A DNA stretch of 64,000 nucleotides, from positions 57,419,741 through 57,483,740 of the forward strand of contig CM041465.1 of the NCBI GenBank assembly GCA_023213395.1. The letters run 5' to 3'. The translations under genes were made by a program, and so were the position numbers. Positions 11,669 to 23,668 of the stretch are shown one piece after another; the first letter of the stretch is position 1; each line of letters begins with the position of its first letter. The DNA is from Cycas panzhihuaensis. Its lineage: Eukaryota > Cycadophyta. Under the pieces are notes generated by a model. It did not search any database. It saw only the letters and a program-made list of their open reading frames with translations, and was not told the DNA's origin.

Positions 11669-12639
11669 ATGCCTAAAAAACTTTAAATTTTTATCTAGGT
11701 GGGCCCAGGCCTAGCTTAGTGGGATTGGGGCTACCTAATGCCCTGGTCCTCCCCCTCTTTGGGCCCTATTCGGGCTCCAAAGAGTCCCAAATTATCTTTA
11801 AGGGGCTAAAATCAACTTAAAAAAACTCAAAAAGTCATTAAGTTTAGATGACAAAATGAAGGGGGTAGGGGATTATCCACTCACTAGATCCAGCCTTGTC
11901 ATTGCCATTTCATCGTCTAGGTCATGTTGGTTATCTCCTCACTCTGATTCAATGGTCAAATCTCTCATTGTATACCTCCAAAGTTGGGTAGAGCTCCATT
12001 ACATAGAAGGAAGGGCTACAGATCGATCGTGAGCCCGTGAAAATGAATCCCGTTTTCACCCTCCTTCCTTTATATACATTGGAGGCCTTAGGAGGCACTT
12101 TTTCCTTTTCATCTATTATGACAACCCTCATGACTGTTTCCTTGACCTCATTACTTTTGTCTTTTGGGTCTGCCCCCTATTTTGCCTCAGTGGTTTCCTT
12201 TTCAAGCCTTTTTGGCTCATTTATGATGATCCCTTCTGTCTCTTGTAGATCCTTTTTGTCTTGTTTTTCATGCCACTCTAAAACATTCCTATGTTTATAC
12301 TTCTTTGACTCATTTCACCATTCTGGACTCATTTTTGCTGTCTGTTTGAGCCTTTAGAGCTTTTAAAGAAAGTGCCTCCTCTATTCTGGACCTCACCTTA
12401 GCCCTTTTAGTGACCCTTGGGGCCCCAAAGGGGCCCGTCCGCTGGCATTCCCTTACCTCTTCATCGAATCGGTTTCCTTGCCTCCTAGTAGCCTCTTTTC
12501 AGGATTCTCTTATCCTTTGTGACCCACATTCTTAACCCTCTGAGTGACTTGTAGCCTTGTTGCTACCGCACCTCCCTTCTTTCTACCTATTGACCTCACC
12601 GTCACTCCTTCCTTAGCTCGTTCAATGGAGTTTCTCATT

Positions 12640-13032
12640 TTCTCGCCATAGTATTACTTATCTTCATTGATGGAGGAAGTTGTGGTAATCCAGGACCTTC
12701 TACTGTCGCGTGGATCCTCTGTGACCCCTCCAGATACAACTACATGCGTTCCAGAGTCTTTCTTCATGAGGCCACCAATAACGAAGCTAAATACACTATT
12801 GTGATTGAGGCCCTTACTGATGCACTCTGTTGCCACCACGGTCCCATCGTCGTTCTTTATGCCTCTCAGATCATCGTGTCGCATCTTACCTAGGTCTACT
12901 AGGTATGTTGCCCATGTTTGAGAGCTCTCACTTCGACCACTAGGTCCTTCCTGTCTCATTTCTCTTCCATAGACATCCAACACATTCCTTGAGACCTAAA
13001 TACCAAGGCAAACAGTCTCGTCCATCATATCC
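12640..13032 (+). pseudogene. RNase H domain of Ty3/gypsy element G2
   Basis: Ribonuclease H would degrade the RNA strand during reverse transcription. In plus-strand frame, 12654 onward reads LLIFIDGGSCGNPGPST, then ATNNEAKYTIVIEAL, then YASQIIVSHLT, then HIP, a stop, DLNTKANSLVHH. These are the four conserved blocks of a type-I RNase H in order. The first Asp (IDGG) and the Glu (VIEAL) are kept. The third catalytic Asp, normally in DSQ, is Ala, and the fourth, normally in KADSL, is Asn. Several stops interrupt the domain. The GxSxGNPGP signature is typical of the second (archaeal-type) RNase H carried by Tat elements, which fits the tRNA-Arg primer site seen in G1. No RT is recognisable upstream. 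Confidence 0.75.
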
Positions 13033-13554
13033 TTGAGCGTCGTCTCTTTCCTCTTGACGATCCTCCTTGAGGAACCTATCAGGTGGCCTAATCACTATAG
13101 TTCCGAGTTCATCCCATCCTTCATCTTGCAACCTATTTGTACCTCTGAAAACTGGCCACTAATGAGGTTAAACTATGGTGACCATCATGTTTGTTTTCTT
13201 TGCTCTATCCTTCGTACCACCCGTAGTATGAACCCCCTACATTCTAACCTCCATATGTACATATTTCACATTCATATCATTTGGTTGATCATATTCATGA
13301 TTGTCACCACTATTTATCTTGTATAGGTATGATGGGGGCATCACCCTTATCCATCCTCTCTTTCATTAGATTTTAGGGTGACGCATAGGCAGCCCCTATG
13401 CCACCTTGCTCTTCTCCCTATCAATGCATTTTGCTACGACACCTGCCATTGCCCATGGATGATGACATTGCTATACTTTAACATATGATGCTAACCTTTG
13501 TGTTGCCATCATTCGCCATCGCATTACGTTTCTGAGAAGTGAGGCTCTACTACC

Positions 13555-13564
13555 AAGGGGGTAG
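13555..13564 (+). promoter_or_regulatory. Polypurine tract of G2
   Basis: AAGGGGGTAG directly precedes the TG of the 3' LTR. It would prime plus-strand DNA synthesis. Confidence 0.6.
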
Positions 13565-16563
13565 TGTTTCTCGGCTACTGGGAATGGACATGGACAACTC
13601 AGCTCAGGTAAGTGTAGGTATGATTCTATCCTCACTCTTGTTATCTTCAGATTGTTATAGGATTGCCAATAGAGGCATATTACACGTTAATTGATTGATT
13701 ATATGAGCATTATGCACCACTTGCCTATTTATTCATGTTACATCTTAACATTTTAGCCTATGACAACTCATGATACATATCCCAGAGCATCCTACTACTC
13801 TCTGCCATATCTCCATAGCATTTCCAAGCACTTTTGGGCTCCCGTAGCTCGCCCCCATCATTTTTTGGCGTTACATAACCCCTAGCATTCCGTCTAGGTC
13901 TGGTTGTCACCTTTATTTCGTCACTTATTCCTTTTGGAGTCCTTTTGTCATAAATCATAGTTTGCTTAGGTCCCAAGAGCCTCTTAGCACCTTGGCATGG
14001 CATTGTTGCTCTCTTAGAGCTTAGAATCCCCCTTTTTGGAAGCCCCCATATTCCTCTCCTTTTTGTTTTACCTTAGTTTTGGCAGCATCGTTGTAAACTC
14101 CATGAATACCATTGTAAACTCTGTAGTACCATGAAGTTTTCCATGGTGCAATTGTTCAAAAATATTTTTTTTATTTGGCCACGGCTAATTTCACATTAAA
14201 TACGAAATTACCATGTGGTGTTGGGATGTTTCTCACCCAAGGCAAACCCTAATCGCCTGTTGAGCCTAGGTTTGGGTTTTAAAACCCAAATTTTCCCTCA
14301 TTTGCCATCTTCTTCCTCATCTTAAGAAGATTTTGAAACAAAGTTCCTAATTTTCTATACCTACCTCTAACTCTTGCTATCACCTCCTTCAGGGCAGAAA
14401 CATAAGTTGCAGGTCTATAACAGTGAGTCTTGAGACAAATCCTCATCAAGTGTGTTCCATCAAGCCTCATGCACCATGTTTATTACAGGTTATACTTCAT
14501 TCTTGTACAGTTGTAGGGCTCTTCTATTAGTTTTCCAAAGGGAACCTCTTCTTTAGTCAACAAACGAGGTAGATCTACCTCAGATCTTCCCTTACTAGGT
14601 ACCTACAGGCCTACATCCACCCCTTCTCTTACAGAATAAGTTTCTCTTTGCTTGTCTTTTTTTTTTATGTGTGAAGTTGCCCCTTCATTCTTTCATTTTG
14701 GGAGGCAAACCCTCCCTTTTACCAGTTCATTCCCTTTCCTCCTTATAGTTTTCCTCAGGTCCATCCAAGGAGGTGGAAATAAAAGTAACCATTGGAGAGA
14801 GAAGGGAGCTATAGGTAGGGTTCCACACCCTTACACCATCTCCTCAAGGGTATCCCCCTACTCTCCATTGCTTTTCTTCTCCCTATACCTCCCTTGTTCA
14901 CTAGGAAACTTTTGGAGTAAAGGACTTCACTGACACAAAGATTAGCGACCTTACGCTTTGTAACTAGCCATCAAAACCCTCATAAAACTTAGTTTAACAG
15001 CAGTTCTTTGGCTTCTTATAGTCTTAGGTCTATATTCAAAAATCTTGTAAAAGTTGCACATTGTAACTTTTGCAACTTTTGTAACCCTTTTGAAACACTT
15101 ATTTTCATGTGTAAAACTTATCATCTTCTTTGCCATTGGATGATCTTGGTTCTCTTTGGCCAGTCGCTTGAGTGCTTGGGAACACAGAGACGTTTCGTTG
15201 GAAGGGTCATCCATCCCGAGGCTACCCATCTTTCCCTCTTTCACCCCCCTTAGCCTCACTATTGATTTGTTGTGCATGCATGGTGAAATAAGAAACTAAC
15301 ATCACATATTTGCTAGTTCAAAAGATACTTGTTAAGGTTACTTTCTTTGCTACTTTCTTTTGGGAAAAGCATATATATATATATATATCTATATATATAC
15401 ACTTGCTCCTACATGCAACTAACACCCCTTGGGAAAGGGCAAACCTTGTGTTATGCAGGTTTCAGCCACTTTCGAGCAAACAAAAGATGTTTATCGTAGG
15501 TATGCATACCTTCCTTATCGTCATCATAATACTTTGAAGTTTGTTCTAAGCATTCCTTTATTTTCCTTTGTGTCCTTTACGCACAGGTATCTGGGGAAGG
15601 TAAGGAAGCCCCCGTCAATGTTCCTTTTGTCGTATCATTCACGATGAGGTATGTCAAGTGGACACGTGTGGATCCAGTAAGAATCAAAGAGGTCTCTACA
15701 TCAACCATCCAGTTTTAGGTACGCCACTTCCATCTTGTCCTTTCGCTCCTCACCTTCTTCCCTCTTATTACTCCCAAAAAGAAAATGGAAACATTAAAGG
15801 AAAAGATAGTTTGACTTGCATTAGTATTTACGCTCTTTCCCTTTGCTTCCTTCTTGCCTTTTCCTTTTCATTCTTATGAAAAAGTAAGGAGAGGGAGGTT
15901 AGAACTTAGGAAAAAGAGAGTGAGTGTGTTGTTTTGTCCACTTTCCTTTCTACTTGGAAATAAAATATAAATATTGGTAACTCATACACCCATATTGCTC
16001 AACTACATAACCAAAATAAACAAACAAGATACCTTGCTTTGTCTCTTATGCCTAGCCCACATCTTAGGTGTAGGCACCTTAGGGGCACCACCCCCTAAGA
16101 TCTTCTTTTTCCCTCTTGGTAAAGCCTCTCTTTGCTTTACCTTTAGCCTGAAGTTGGACTTTAGTCCAACTTCCCCTTCATCATTCATATTAATAGCCAC
16201 CTGCTACGTGTATGTAGGTCTTTTCTTCTTTTGGTTAAGACCTACTCCACCCATTCTCCCTTCACAGGAGGGGTGTGTCTCATTGATATCCTCCTTCTTC
16301 AGCCATCCAAAATAGGAGGGTCTTTTTTGAGGTTACTCAACAAATCGAGGAAGTCCATTGCTTACCCATCCCGAATCGAGAAGGTGTTTACCCTAAAAGA
16401 AAGTTTGTGCACCATTTGCAGGTCTTTAAACCTACGTTCTGATGCAAGGATGCCCTTTGTGGGTGATCATTTCCCTCTTCCCTATAGATCCTTTAGCCAC
16501 AAAATCATTAATTGTATTGGCTTGATCTTTTTGAATCTAGTGACCCCCAGAGATGCGATTCTA
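13565..16563 (+). repeat. Ty3/gypsy (Tat-like) 3' LTR, copy 3
   Basis: This 3.0-kb LTR starts TGTTTCTCGGCTACTGGG and ends GATTCTA (the terminal CA decayed to TA). It is an inverted copy of 5431-8594, with landmarks in the same order and spacing: promoter-proximal palindrome at 14113, a GGTAGGGTTCCACACCC-type block near 14815, a TA tract at 15371-15400, and a CCTACGTTCTGAT block at about 16430. It ends at the base where a copia RNase H reading frame begins, so this end is the insertion junction of G2. ORFs within it are not coding. Confidence 0.75.
14113..14141. other. Palindromic module in LTR copy 3
   Basis: AAACT (14116-14120) opposes AGTTT (14135-14139) around CTGTAGTACCATGA. This is the most decayed of the four modules. 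Confidence 0.45.
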
Positions 16564-16878
16564 GTCACCTTATCCTCCATTGAAGCATAGTATAAATCTG
16601 TTGTTAGCACAACTACTAAGGCTATTTGGTTAAGAAGGATTCTTGAAGAGCTTGGTATTAATCAAACACAAGCTACTACCCTCTTTTCTGACAATTAATG
16701 TGTCCTCAAATTAACCAAGAATTCTATATTCCATGCAAGAACAAAGTATATTGGGGTTCATTATTAGTTCATCAGGGAGCATGCTCAGGATGGAGAGATT
16801 GATTTGGATTACAAGTTGTCTAATGAACAAATTGTGGATATGTTCACCAAAGTACTTAATAGTGATAAATTTGAATAG
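16564..16878 (+). pseudogene. Ty1/copia RNase H C-terminal fragment
   Basis: Directly after the Ty3 LTR the plus frame reads VTLSSIEA, a stop (Glu in relatives), YKSVVSTTTKAIWLRRILEELG. It continues to LFSDN, FHARTKYIGVHY, FIREHA, GEIDLDYKLSNEQIVDMFTK and DKFE before a stop at 16876. This is the C-terminal two thirds of a copia RNase H. The N-terminal part and the rest of pol are missing because the G2 LTR interrupts the gene exactly here. At least three in-frame stops are present. Confidence 0.85.
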
Positions 16879-16918
16879 TTTTGGCATTGACCCAGTATCA
16901 AAATTAATGAACTCATCA

Positions 16919-17210
16919 TTAAAGGAGGTGATATAAGAATTAATGATGAATTTATTAATTCAACTTTAGTTATATGTAAATGTATTATATATTTGTAAAT
17001 ATAAAGTCATATTAGTTACTTTATCAACTTAATGTGATAAAGTACATCATAAATATTTTGTTGTTATGTTAATGGTTAGTTACATGCAATGGTGGGCCTA
17101 ATACTTGTGGGTTTATATATGCTTACACCTCATTGTAACACACATATAACATTGATCATACAAGGTGTCAAATGTCGCGTTGCATAATCAACTCTTCACA
17201 CATCGTTTTG
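16919..17210 (+). repeat. Polypurine tract and 3' LTR of the preceding copia element
   Basis: ATTAAAGGAGG is followed at 16929 by TGATATAAGAATTAATG, the likely LTR start. A TATA-like GTTTATATATGC lies at about 17109. The 3' end near 17200 is a guess because no second copy is in the window. Confidence 0.45.
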
Positions 17211-19154
17211 CCTCTCTTATAATTGTTTATTTTTGTATATATGTGAGGTAATAACTTATGTAATATGATTATAAATGAATGTTAAGATATTGATTTTAAA
17301 GGCCTAAGTAATTTAACATCCCCATCCCTATTGCTTGATTTTCTTTATATTCTTTGTGAGTTTTGATTCTAGGTGGAATATGGTATGAATGCCTCTTCCT
17401 TTATTATTAAGGGAACTCAATGGCTTAATATTGCTTTTATTGGCTTTAAGCGTCATTGGCTTAGTGATAATTATAGGTCTGGCCTTTACAATTTGAAGAA
17501 GTTTGGAGAATCATCAAAGTCATAGCAAATGAAATTGAGTAGACATCAAACCCTAGTAGCATGAAATTTTTTAATGTGGTAATTTATTTTTATAAAGTTT
17601 ATAATAAATTAAATTAAATTGAAATTTAGTTTAAAATCCATCCTTCAATCCCCTTCGATAAGTGGTTGGTCACATGAAGCCCTAATATGATCATGAACTA
17701 TTTTGTAAAGGTGCTTATTAAATTTTAAAGGGTATTTTCATTTTTTAATGATATATTGACAATTTTTTAGCCATAACTTTATCATATGGAATCTAATTTT
17801 TGAACTATTAGTTGCATTAGAAATAGCACTCAAAGACAATCAAAACAAGTGGTTGTAAGGTATATTTTAAATATTACATCATGGAAAGTTTAATCAATAA
17901 ATTTTAGCAAGTTAATTTTGACATGATAAAAGTTATAATAAATTAAGTTATTTTTTATTTTTTAAAAATTTTGAAGGCTCATAAGTGCATGTTGATACAA
18001 ATGAATGATTAATAATGATAGTAAAAATAAGTTTTATTAAAATTTGATAAAAAGTGACATATTTAAGTCTCATTTATAGCATTTAAAGCCTCAAATTGAA
18101 GTTGTAGGAAACTATTTGATATTGAATTTGGTAAGATATGTTGGACATGATGATATTGATCCCCCTTAAGTATTATAACATTTGATCTAGTGATGTATCA
18201 CCAATCAAATAAAATTTGACATGAAATAAGAACATGATCACCTATTAATAAGGAAACACCATATATTTCAAATTTGTTTCAAAGAAGGGCTTATTGTTAT
18301 TGTCATTATTTATTAAAAGTTTGGTTATGAGTTATTTCGAGCTATTATGAGATGGAGAGAAGTCTTATATATTGATTGTTTTGGCACAAATATCAACGGT
18401 TGAGGAGTCTAGTTGATATATATTTATTAGTAATAAATTTGATATTTTATGTATGATAGGAGCCATTGAAACATATTCTTATAGTACCTTATTATAGCTA
18501 CCTTGACTTGGCCATGTGATACACCCTATTCCTAAAGTTAGTTTATTCAGTTTATTGATGCAATTAATTAATTACTAGATGAAAGTTATAGAAGATGTGT
18601 GCATAAGCATTAATGGATACAACACATAAATTTTCTTCTATGCAAGAGGCAAGACAAATTCATGCTACTCTTGTATAATATTTTGGACTAATAATTAGTA
18701 TTGTTTTCTTATTTTATTTTATTCAACTAATGAATCATGTATAAGAAATGCTTTCTATAGAATTAACAATTATAGAGGTTGGTTACCCATGTATTTTAGT
18801 ATATGGTTGTTATTTTATATGGACATCAATAATCATTTTAGTGCATGAGATTTTGAGTTGATAGAGTTGAAAGTCATGAATTACGATTATTTATTAGCTG
18901 ATTAATGATGGTTTATAAGTTTTTATAGGTAGTTAGTTTCATATATTTGATTATAATTGACATAATACATTGTTGATAGAATTTACTTATAATAAATAAG
19001 CATAATAAAAATAAATTTCAAAATAATTTTTAGATTAGAGGCGATTCAATTCGATACATATTTGGACATAGGATTATAGACTCTAACATGAAGACAAAAA
19101 CATAAAGCATAAAGTCAAAAGATTAAATATTACAGATTTGAAGACATTAAACAT
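17211..19154. other. AT-rich stretch with no recognised gene
   Basis: I see no copia, Ty3, LINE or host domain on either strand. It ends at a purine tract and LTR, so it may be the non-coding interior of a decayed element. Confidence 0.5.
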
Positions 19155-19656
19155 TGAGGGGGAGTGCTAGAATATTTAAAGTTTTCAAATATCTAATGTT
19201 TAATATAATATTTTAGATCTACACTAAGTATCGCAAAACATTATTAAATATAAAAAAAGAACAATTATTTATGTAGCTTCCTATTAGAAAATGAAAAGGC
19301 TCTCATATGTAATAAGTTCATCATAAGGTAATTATGCATATAAATATATACGCATAGCACATGAGAACTTGAGAAATAAGAGAGAAAGGAGTTTATTTGA
19401 AGATCTAATAAAGAGAAGTAATACTCCAAACATTTTCTCATATTTTTTCCTTCTTGGACTTTCCATGTATAAATCTTAGTATCACTTGCAGTAATGTTTA
19501 ATAATGTTTGATGTTGATATATGTTGATCTTATTTTATAATTTATATACATATTCCTCATGATTCATCATTATATTTTATTAATTTGATATTATAATTCT
19601 AATATCATATATTAAAGATTTACCATACATTCACAAAATTTAATATAGTATCATAG
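19155..19656 (+). repeat. Copia-type LTR flanked by both a PPT and a PBS
   Basis: TTGAGGGGGAG (PPT) is followed at 19165 by TGCTAGAATATTTAAAG and a 471-bp AT-rich block ending CA at 19635. Then TAGTATCATAG follows at 19646-19656, a degenerate TGGTATCAGAG primer site. A PPT before and a PBS after the same LTR suggests two tandem elements sharing one LTR. Its sequence differs from the LTR at 22418, so it does not pair with that one. Confidence 0.5.
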
Positions 19657-20600
19657 TATTTAAAATTTTTAATAGTGTGGTGTCATTCCTATAATTTCTA
19701 AGTCCATTCTCTATTGTTGTTACCATTTCCTTTATCTTAACCATTCCCAAATGATGTTCTCATTTGGTAAAGCCATTCCTAAGGGATTTTATCCTTAGTT
19801 TATATCTCATAAGTGCCATTTTAATCACATATACGTAAAAAAATGAACAAGACTTTACATGAAGATGAGGATGCCATGTAAACATGTTTGTTATCTCTCC
19901 TAAGACATTCCTATAAATAATTAAAGTGGTAAATCTCTACATTATCTACTTTAAAGGATTTTTTTTAAAGGAAGGATTATAAAAATAGACGAATGCTATT
20001 TTTATTCATCTAAATAATTAGCATTGTATTTTGGTCCATTATCTCATAGAACACTATAATTAATTAAACAAATAAAGTGATTGGGTGAGATTCTAAAAGA
20101 TATTCAAGTAGGTGATCATTGACCTAAAATATTTTTATATACACATAAATATAATTATAAAATAAAATTTTAAATGTATTATATTTTTTAAATTTATTTT
20201 AGAAGTATATAAAACGTACTTTGTATATTAAAATCTTTAAATATTAATGGTTCATTTTTGAAATTGGGTATGATTTTTATTTTGTTTAGTATGCCATTTT
20301 CTCCATATATCTATTATCCAAGATCCCAATCCAATGATATATCAATTTGTCACTCCTATGATGATTATGTTAGGCTTTCTAGTTCATTTGTTCAATCACC
20401 ATTCTTAAATTGGTTGATGAAGAACAAGTACCATATGGTGGTCAACTATGATTTTCATAACTACAAACAAAAATATATATGCATATTTTCCCACAATGCA
20501 CAAAATTCTCCACAATATACATGCATATTTTCCCACAATCCTTATGAGCTTTCTGAGTCAAGGTGAAAGAGGAGAACATTATTAAAGAATCTCGACAATA
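19657..20600 (+). other. Probable leader/gag-equivalent region of element X, not recognised
   Basis: No gag domain can be read. A 102-codon frame at 20258-20563 has no recognisable motif. An 18-bp direct repeat, TGCATATTTTCCCACAAT, occurs at 20480 and 20522. Confidence 0.35.
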
Positions 20601-22060
20601 ACCACCTTTAAAAAGTCAACAAAAATTATGTTATTATTATAATAAGGCAGGTCATTTCAAAAAGAATGATAAGAAATTACATGTTGATATGAGGAAAAGG
20701 AAAGATTTGAGGACATATGTTTAATGTTAAATCATGTGGTTCATTTCAAATTGGCAAAAAATATTTTTTGGTAGCTATTCAGAACTATTCCAAAGATGCA
20801 CGGTACATTGATTTAGGTGCTTTTAAACATATAACATGCAAGATTGACTAGTTTATACATATGTAGGAAGCAATAGACCATCCTATTACACTAAGAAATA
20901 ATGTAATGCTTAATGTAAAGGAGAAAGGAATGGTCGCATTTATTATTCTTGATGGATAAAATTATTATATTAAAAATGTAATGTATGTACCAAGACTAAA
21001 AGTAAATTTGATTTCAGTCAGTTAGATCAAAGGCAGTAAGATGAGTGTACTCTTCAAAGATGATGAAGCCACTATTCAAGATTAGGAAGGTAAAATTGTC
21101 ATAAAAGGTATAAAATATATTGGTTTGTATCAACTTGTGGGTAAATCTATAAACTAGAAAGTCTTATCTACTAATATTTCTCGTAAATCTCTATTATGGC
21201 ATAGAAGAATGGGTTATTTAGACTACACTAGTCTTCAATTTATAAATAAACTAAAGATGGTACATGGTCTTCCAAAATTAAAAGCATTAAAATGCACTTG
21301 TGATTCTTGAATTATTCAACATAAAGAAATGGCATCTAAAGACAAAAGGGTATATGAGAAGTTGAATCTTATACACTTAGATATTTATTCTTTGACAAAC
21401 ACTTTGCTTGGAAATATAAAATATGTCCTAACCTTAATTGATGATTATTCCAAGAAAATCTAGATTTATCCTTTGAAGGGGAAGTCTTAGGTGTTTGGGA
21501 TATTTAAGGAGTTCAAAGCAAATGTGAAAAAGAAAAGTAGGCAAAAAATCAAGGTACCAAGATCAAATAATGGAGGAGAATTTACCTCTAAAATCTTTGT
21601 CTAATTTTGTAAGGACTAAGGCAATATACAATTGACATTAGCTTAGGATAGGTTAGTTGAGAGAACAAACATGATGTTGATTGAAAATGCTAAGATATTG
21701 ATGAAGGCCAAGAACCTCTTAGACATGTTTTTAGCACAAGTAATTGGTATAATAACTTACCTAACAAACAAGAACATAACTAAAGTTATATAAGATATAA
21801 TACTTGAAGAAACATAGTTAATATGTAAGCCTATAATTAGCCATCTTAGAATCTTTGAAAGTATAACACATATGCAAAATTCTAAAGATGAACATCAAAA
21901 AATAGTTGATAAAAACTTGAAGGGCATTCTTGTTAGGTACAACGAAGAGATGAAAGTGTGTTAAATATATGAGTTGACAATTATAAATGTTTATATAACT
22001 GAGGAGATTATCTTTGAAGAGGATGACAAATAGGTTATAAATGTCATCTTTAAAAAATTC
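20601..22060 (+). pseudogene. Copia element X: zinc knuckle, protease, pre-integrase and integrase remnants
   Basis: In order: a decayed CCHC knuckle (CYYYNKAGHFKKND, second and last Cys lost) at about 20630; a protease with YIDLGAFKHIT, where DSGA has become DLGA, at about 20795; VMYVPRLKVNLISVS; the pre-integrase LLWHRRMGY; and a decayed Cys pair near 21295. Then come the integrase core YVLTLIDDYSKK and a degraded NNGGEFTS with decayed RLVERTN, where the catalytic Asp of TDNGG is Asn. More than ten stops are present. After the integrase comes a linker and then directly a PPT and LTR. No RT or RNase H is found, so X has lost about half of pol or is a chimera. Confidence 0.75.
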
Positions 22061-22408
22061 AATAAGTGATAGATCAAAGTCAAGATCTAAACATCTAGAA
22101 GATTTTATAAGACAGAGAAGCATATCAAGGAACAAGTTGAATCAAGTTCTTTGAGTTAGCAGGTTATCAAGCTAAAGGAGGAAGAAACTGAAGAGGAAAT
22201 TTTTGAAGATGCTCAGGAGACATAGTCATAACCTTAGGTCATTCCATCTATTAATTTTCCTAAATGGGACATGAAGATCATTTAGCAAGCTCAATTATCT
22301 AAGATAAAAGGAAAATGAAAATCAAAGATGAGGCCTAATACTTTGCCAACAAGCTAGAGTGATACATTTAGATTATGTATTAATATTAAAACTAATCATA
22401 AGAGCAGT

Positions 22409-22748
22409 AAGGGGGAGTGTTAAATTAATGTTTATATGTGAACAATTCATATATGACAAATTCACGTGAGGACAAACCCATATGTGAGTCATCTAGGTGA
22501 TGTGATGAGTCACAAGAGTTATTAAGTCCTAAATAGACTTGTAACATGTGTCATGGAAGTTATTAAGATCCTTAATAAGAATGTGATAAGTGTCACTCAG
22601 TCACACATTCTTGTATAGACCATTATTAAATCAAATATGTATATATAAGTGTATCATATTGTAATGTATATAGGAGAGGTCATTCTGAATGAATGAGAAT
22701 TAGGTTATAGGTAGACCAATTATATCTAGTAATATTTCTCTCTTTTCA
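22409..22748 (+). repeat. Polypurine tract and 3' LTR following element X
   Basis: AAGGGGGAG precedes TGTTAAATTAATG at 22418. The 331-bp LTR has a TATA-like TATGTATATATAAG near 22640 and ends TTTTCA at 22748. At the next base the protease remnant of H begins, so X is itself probably inserted in, or joined to, H. Confidence 0.6.
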
Positions 22749-22934
22749 ATTGATGAATTTATATGTCTTAGTTGCATGTTATTTTGATAAGTTTTATTGC
22801 CATATAGTTCCAATTTAAATCCTCTAATCTATAGTTATTAGATGAGGTTTGATTGTCATTCACCAACAAGATTATATTTTCAAGATAAAAAATGTCCTTT
22901 ATGTACCCTTTGCAAGATTCAGCTTGTTTTTCGT
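22749..22934 (+). pseudogene. H: protease C-terminal end
   Basis: In frame, 22880-22930 reads IFKIKNVLYVPFARFSLFF, matching the (D/N)VLYVPxxxxNL segment that ends copia proteases. It is cut at 22934 by element A. An in-frame stop lies upstream. The piece is short, so the call rests on this motif and on the matching continuation after 30472. Confidence 0.5.
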
Positions 22935-23239
22935 TGAAAGGAGGATCTAGCATACAATTCCACCACTAAATATAAATGCTAACAAGAGGAGCAAGATAAA
23001 GATAGAGAGTAAGAAAATCTCTCTTAATAGGGAGGTAAGAATTATTTTTCTCTATTGATATCTCACTTTATATATTAATGAGTGAGATCCATTTGGGCTA
23101 GGTTTTTTCCTAATGAGGTGAAATTATATATAATGCATATGAAAATGCATTTCACTTAAGTGATCTAATTTAATGTTCACCTAAGACCCTTTTAGGAATA
23201 ATAAACTAATACTATGACTTATGACATTAACTCACTTCA
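22935..23239 (-). repeat. A: 3' LTR
   Basis: 305 bp, running on the minus strand from TGAAGTGAGTTAATG to CCTCCTTTCA. TATATAAAG lies at about 23074-23066. A purine tract (TTAAGGGAGAAAT) precedes it at about 23240-23252. It matches 30167-30472 across its length. Confidence 0.9.
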
Positions 23240-23668
23240 ATTTCTCCCTTAATGGTGGAAGGTTATTCTAACCTATGAGATCTTCATTTGAGCCTTTCAT
23301 AAAGAAAACTACTTTGACACTTTTGTGGAAAACCCTTATGGGGAAGAAAACCTATAGACTTTCTAAGCTAATAACTTAGCTTAAGTGGCTCTTGAATGAA
23401 GTTGAATAGACAATTAGTCTAAATAAATGTATAGCTCAAATATGTTAAGTCTCTAGATGTTGTTTAGTCATTCCATATAACTTTTTGGCTTTTTACAGGT
23501 TTCAATTTTCCAAAACTAGTATGATCCTTATCCTTTCGTGCCCATGAGAGGTTTTCATGAATGGGTTAGAGTAGAGACTTACTAATACATTACATCAGCA
23601 TGTTGTACATATGTCATCTCATGAAGTCAAGTGGGGATGGAAGCTCTCAAGCCTAGTTGCTACCTAAA
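23240..23668 (-). other. A: 3' spacer between RNase H and LTR
   Basis: Non-coding. It shares with B and C the motif GGTTTTCTTCCCC, then AAGGGTTTTCC and ACAAAAGTGTCA (23350-23305 here), and one copy of the CTTATCC/GTGAAAACC block near 23530. This conserved spacer is a family feature. Confidence 0.7.

Larger units (their letters stand above)
11426..12639. other. Uncharacterised stretch with a TATA-like promoter and palindrome
   Basis: No protein domain is recognised on either strand. The stretch holds a strong palindrome (11533-11560) and a TATAAAAT box flanked by C5 and G7 runs. It may be part of a diverged LTR or internal Tat sequence. Confidence 0.4.

Noticed and set aside
12654-12983. 109-codon minus-strand frame
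   Set aside because: Shadow of the plus-strand RNase H domain.
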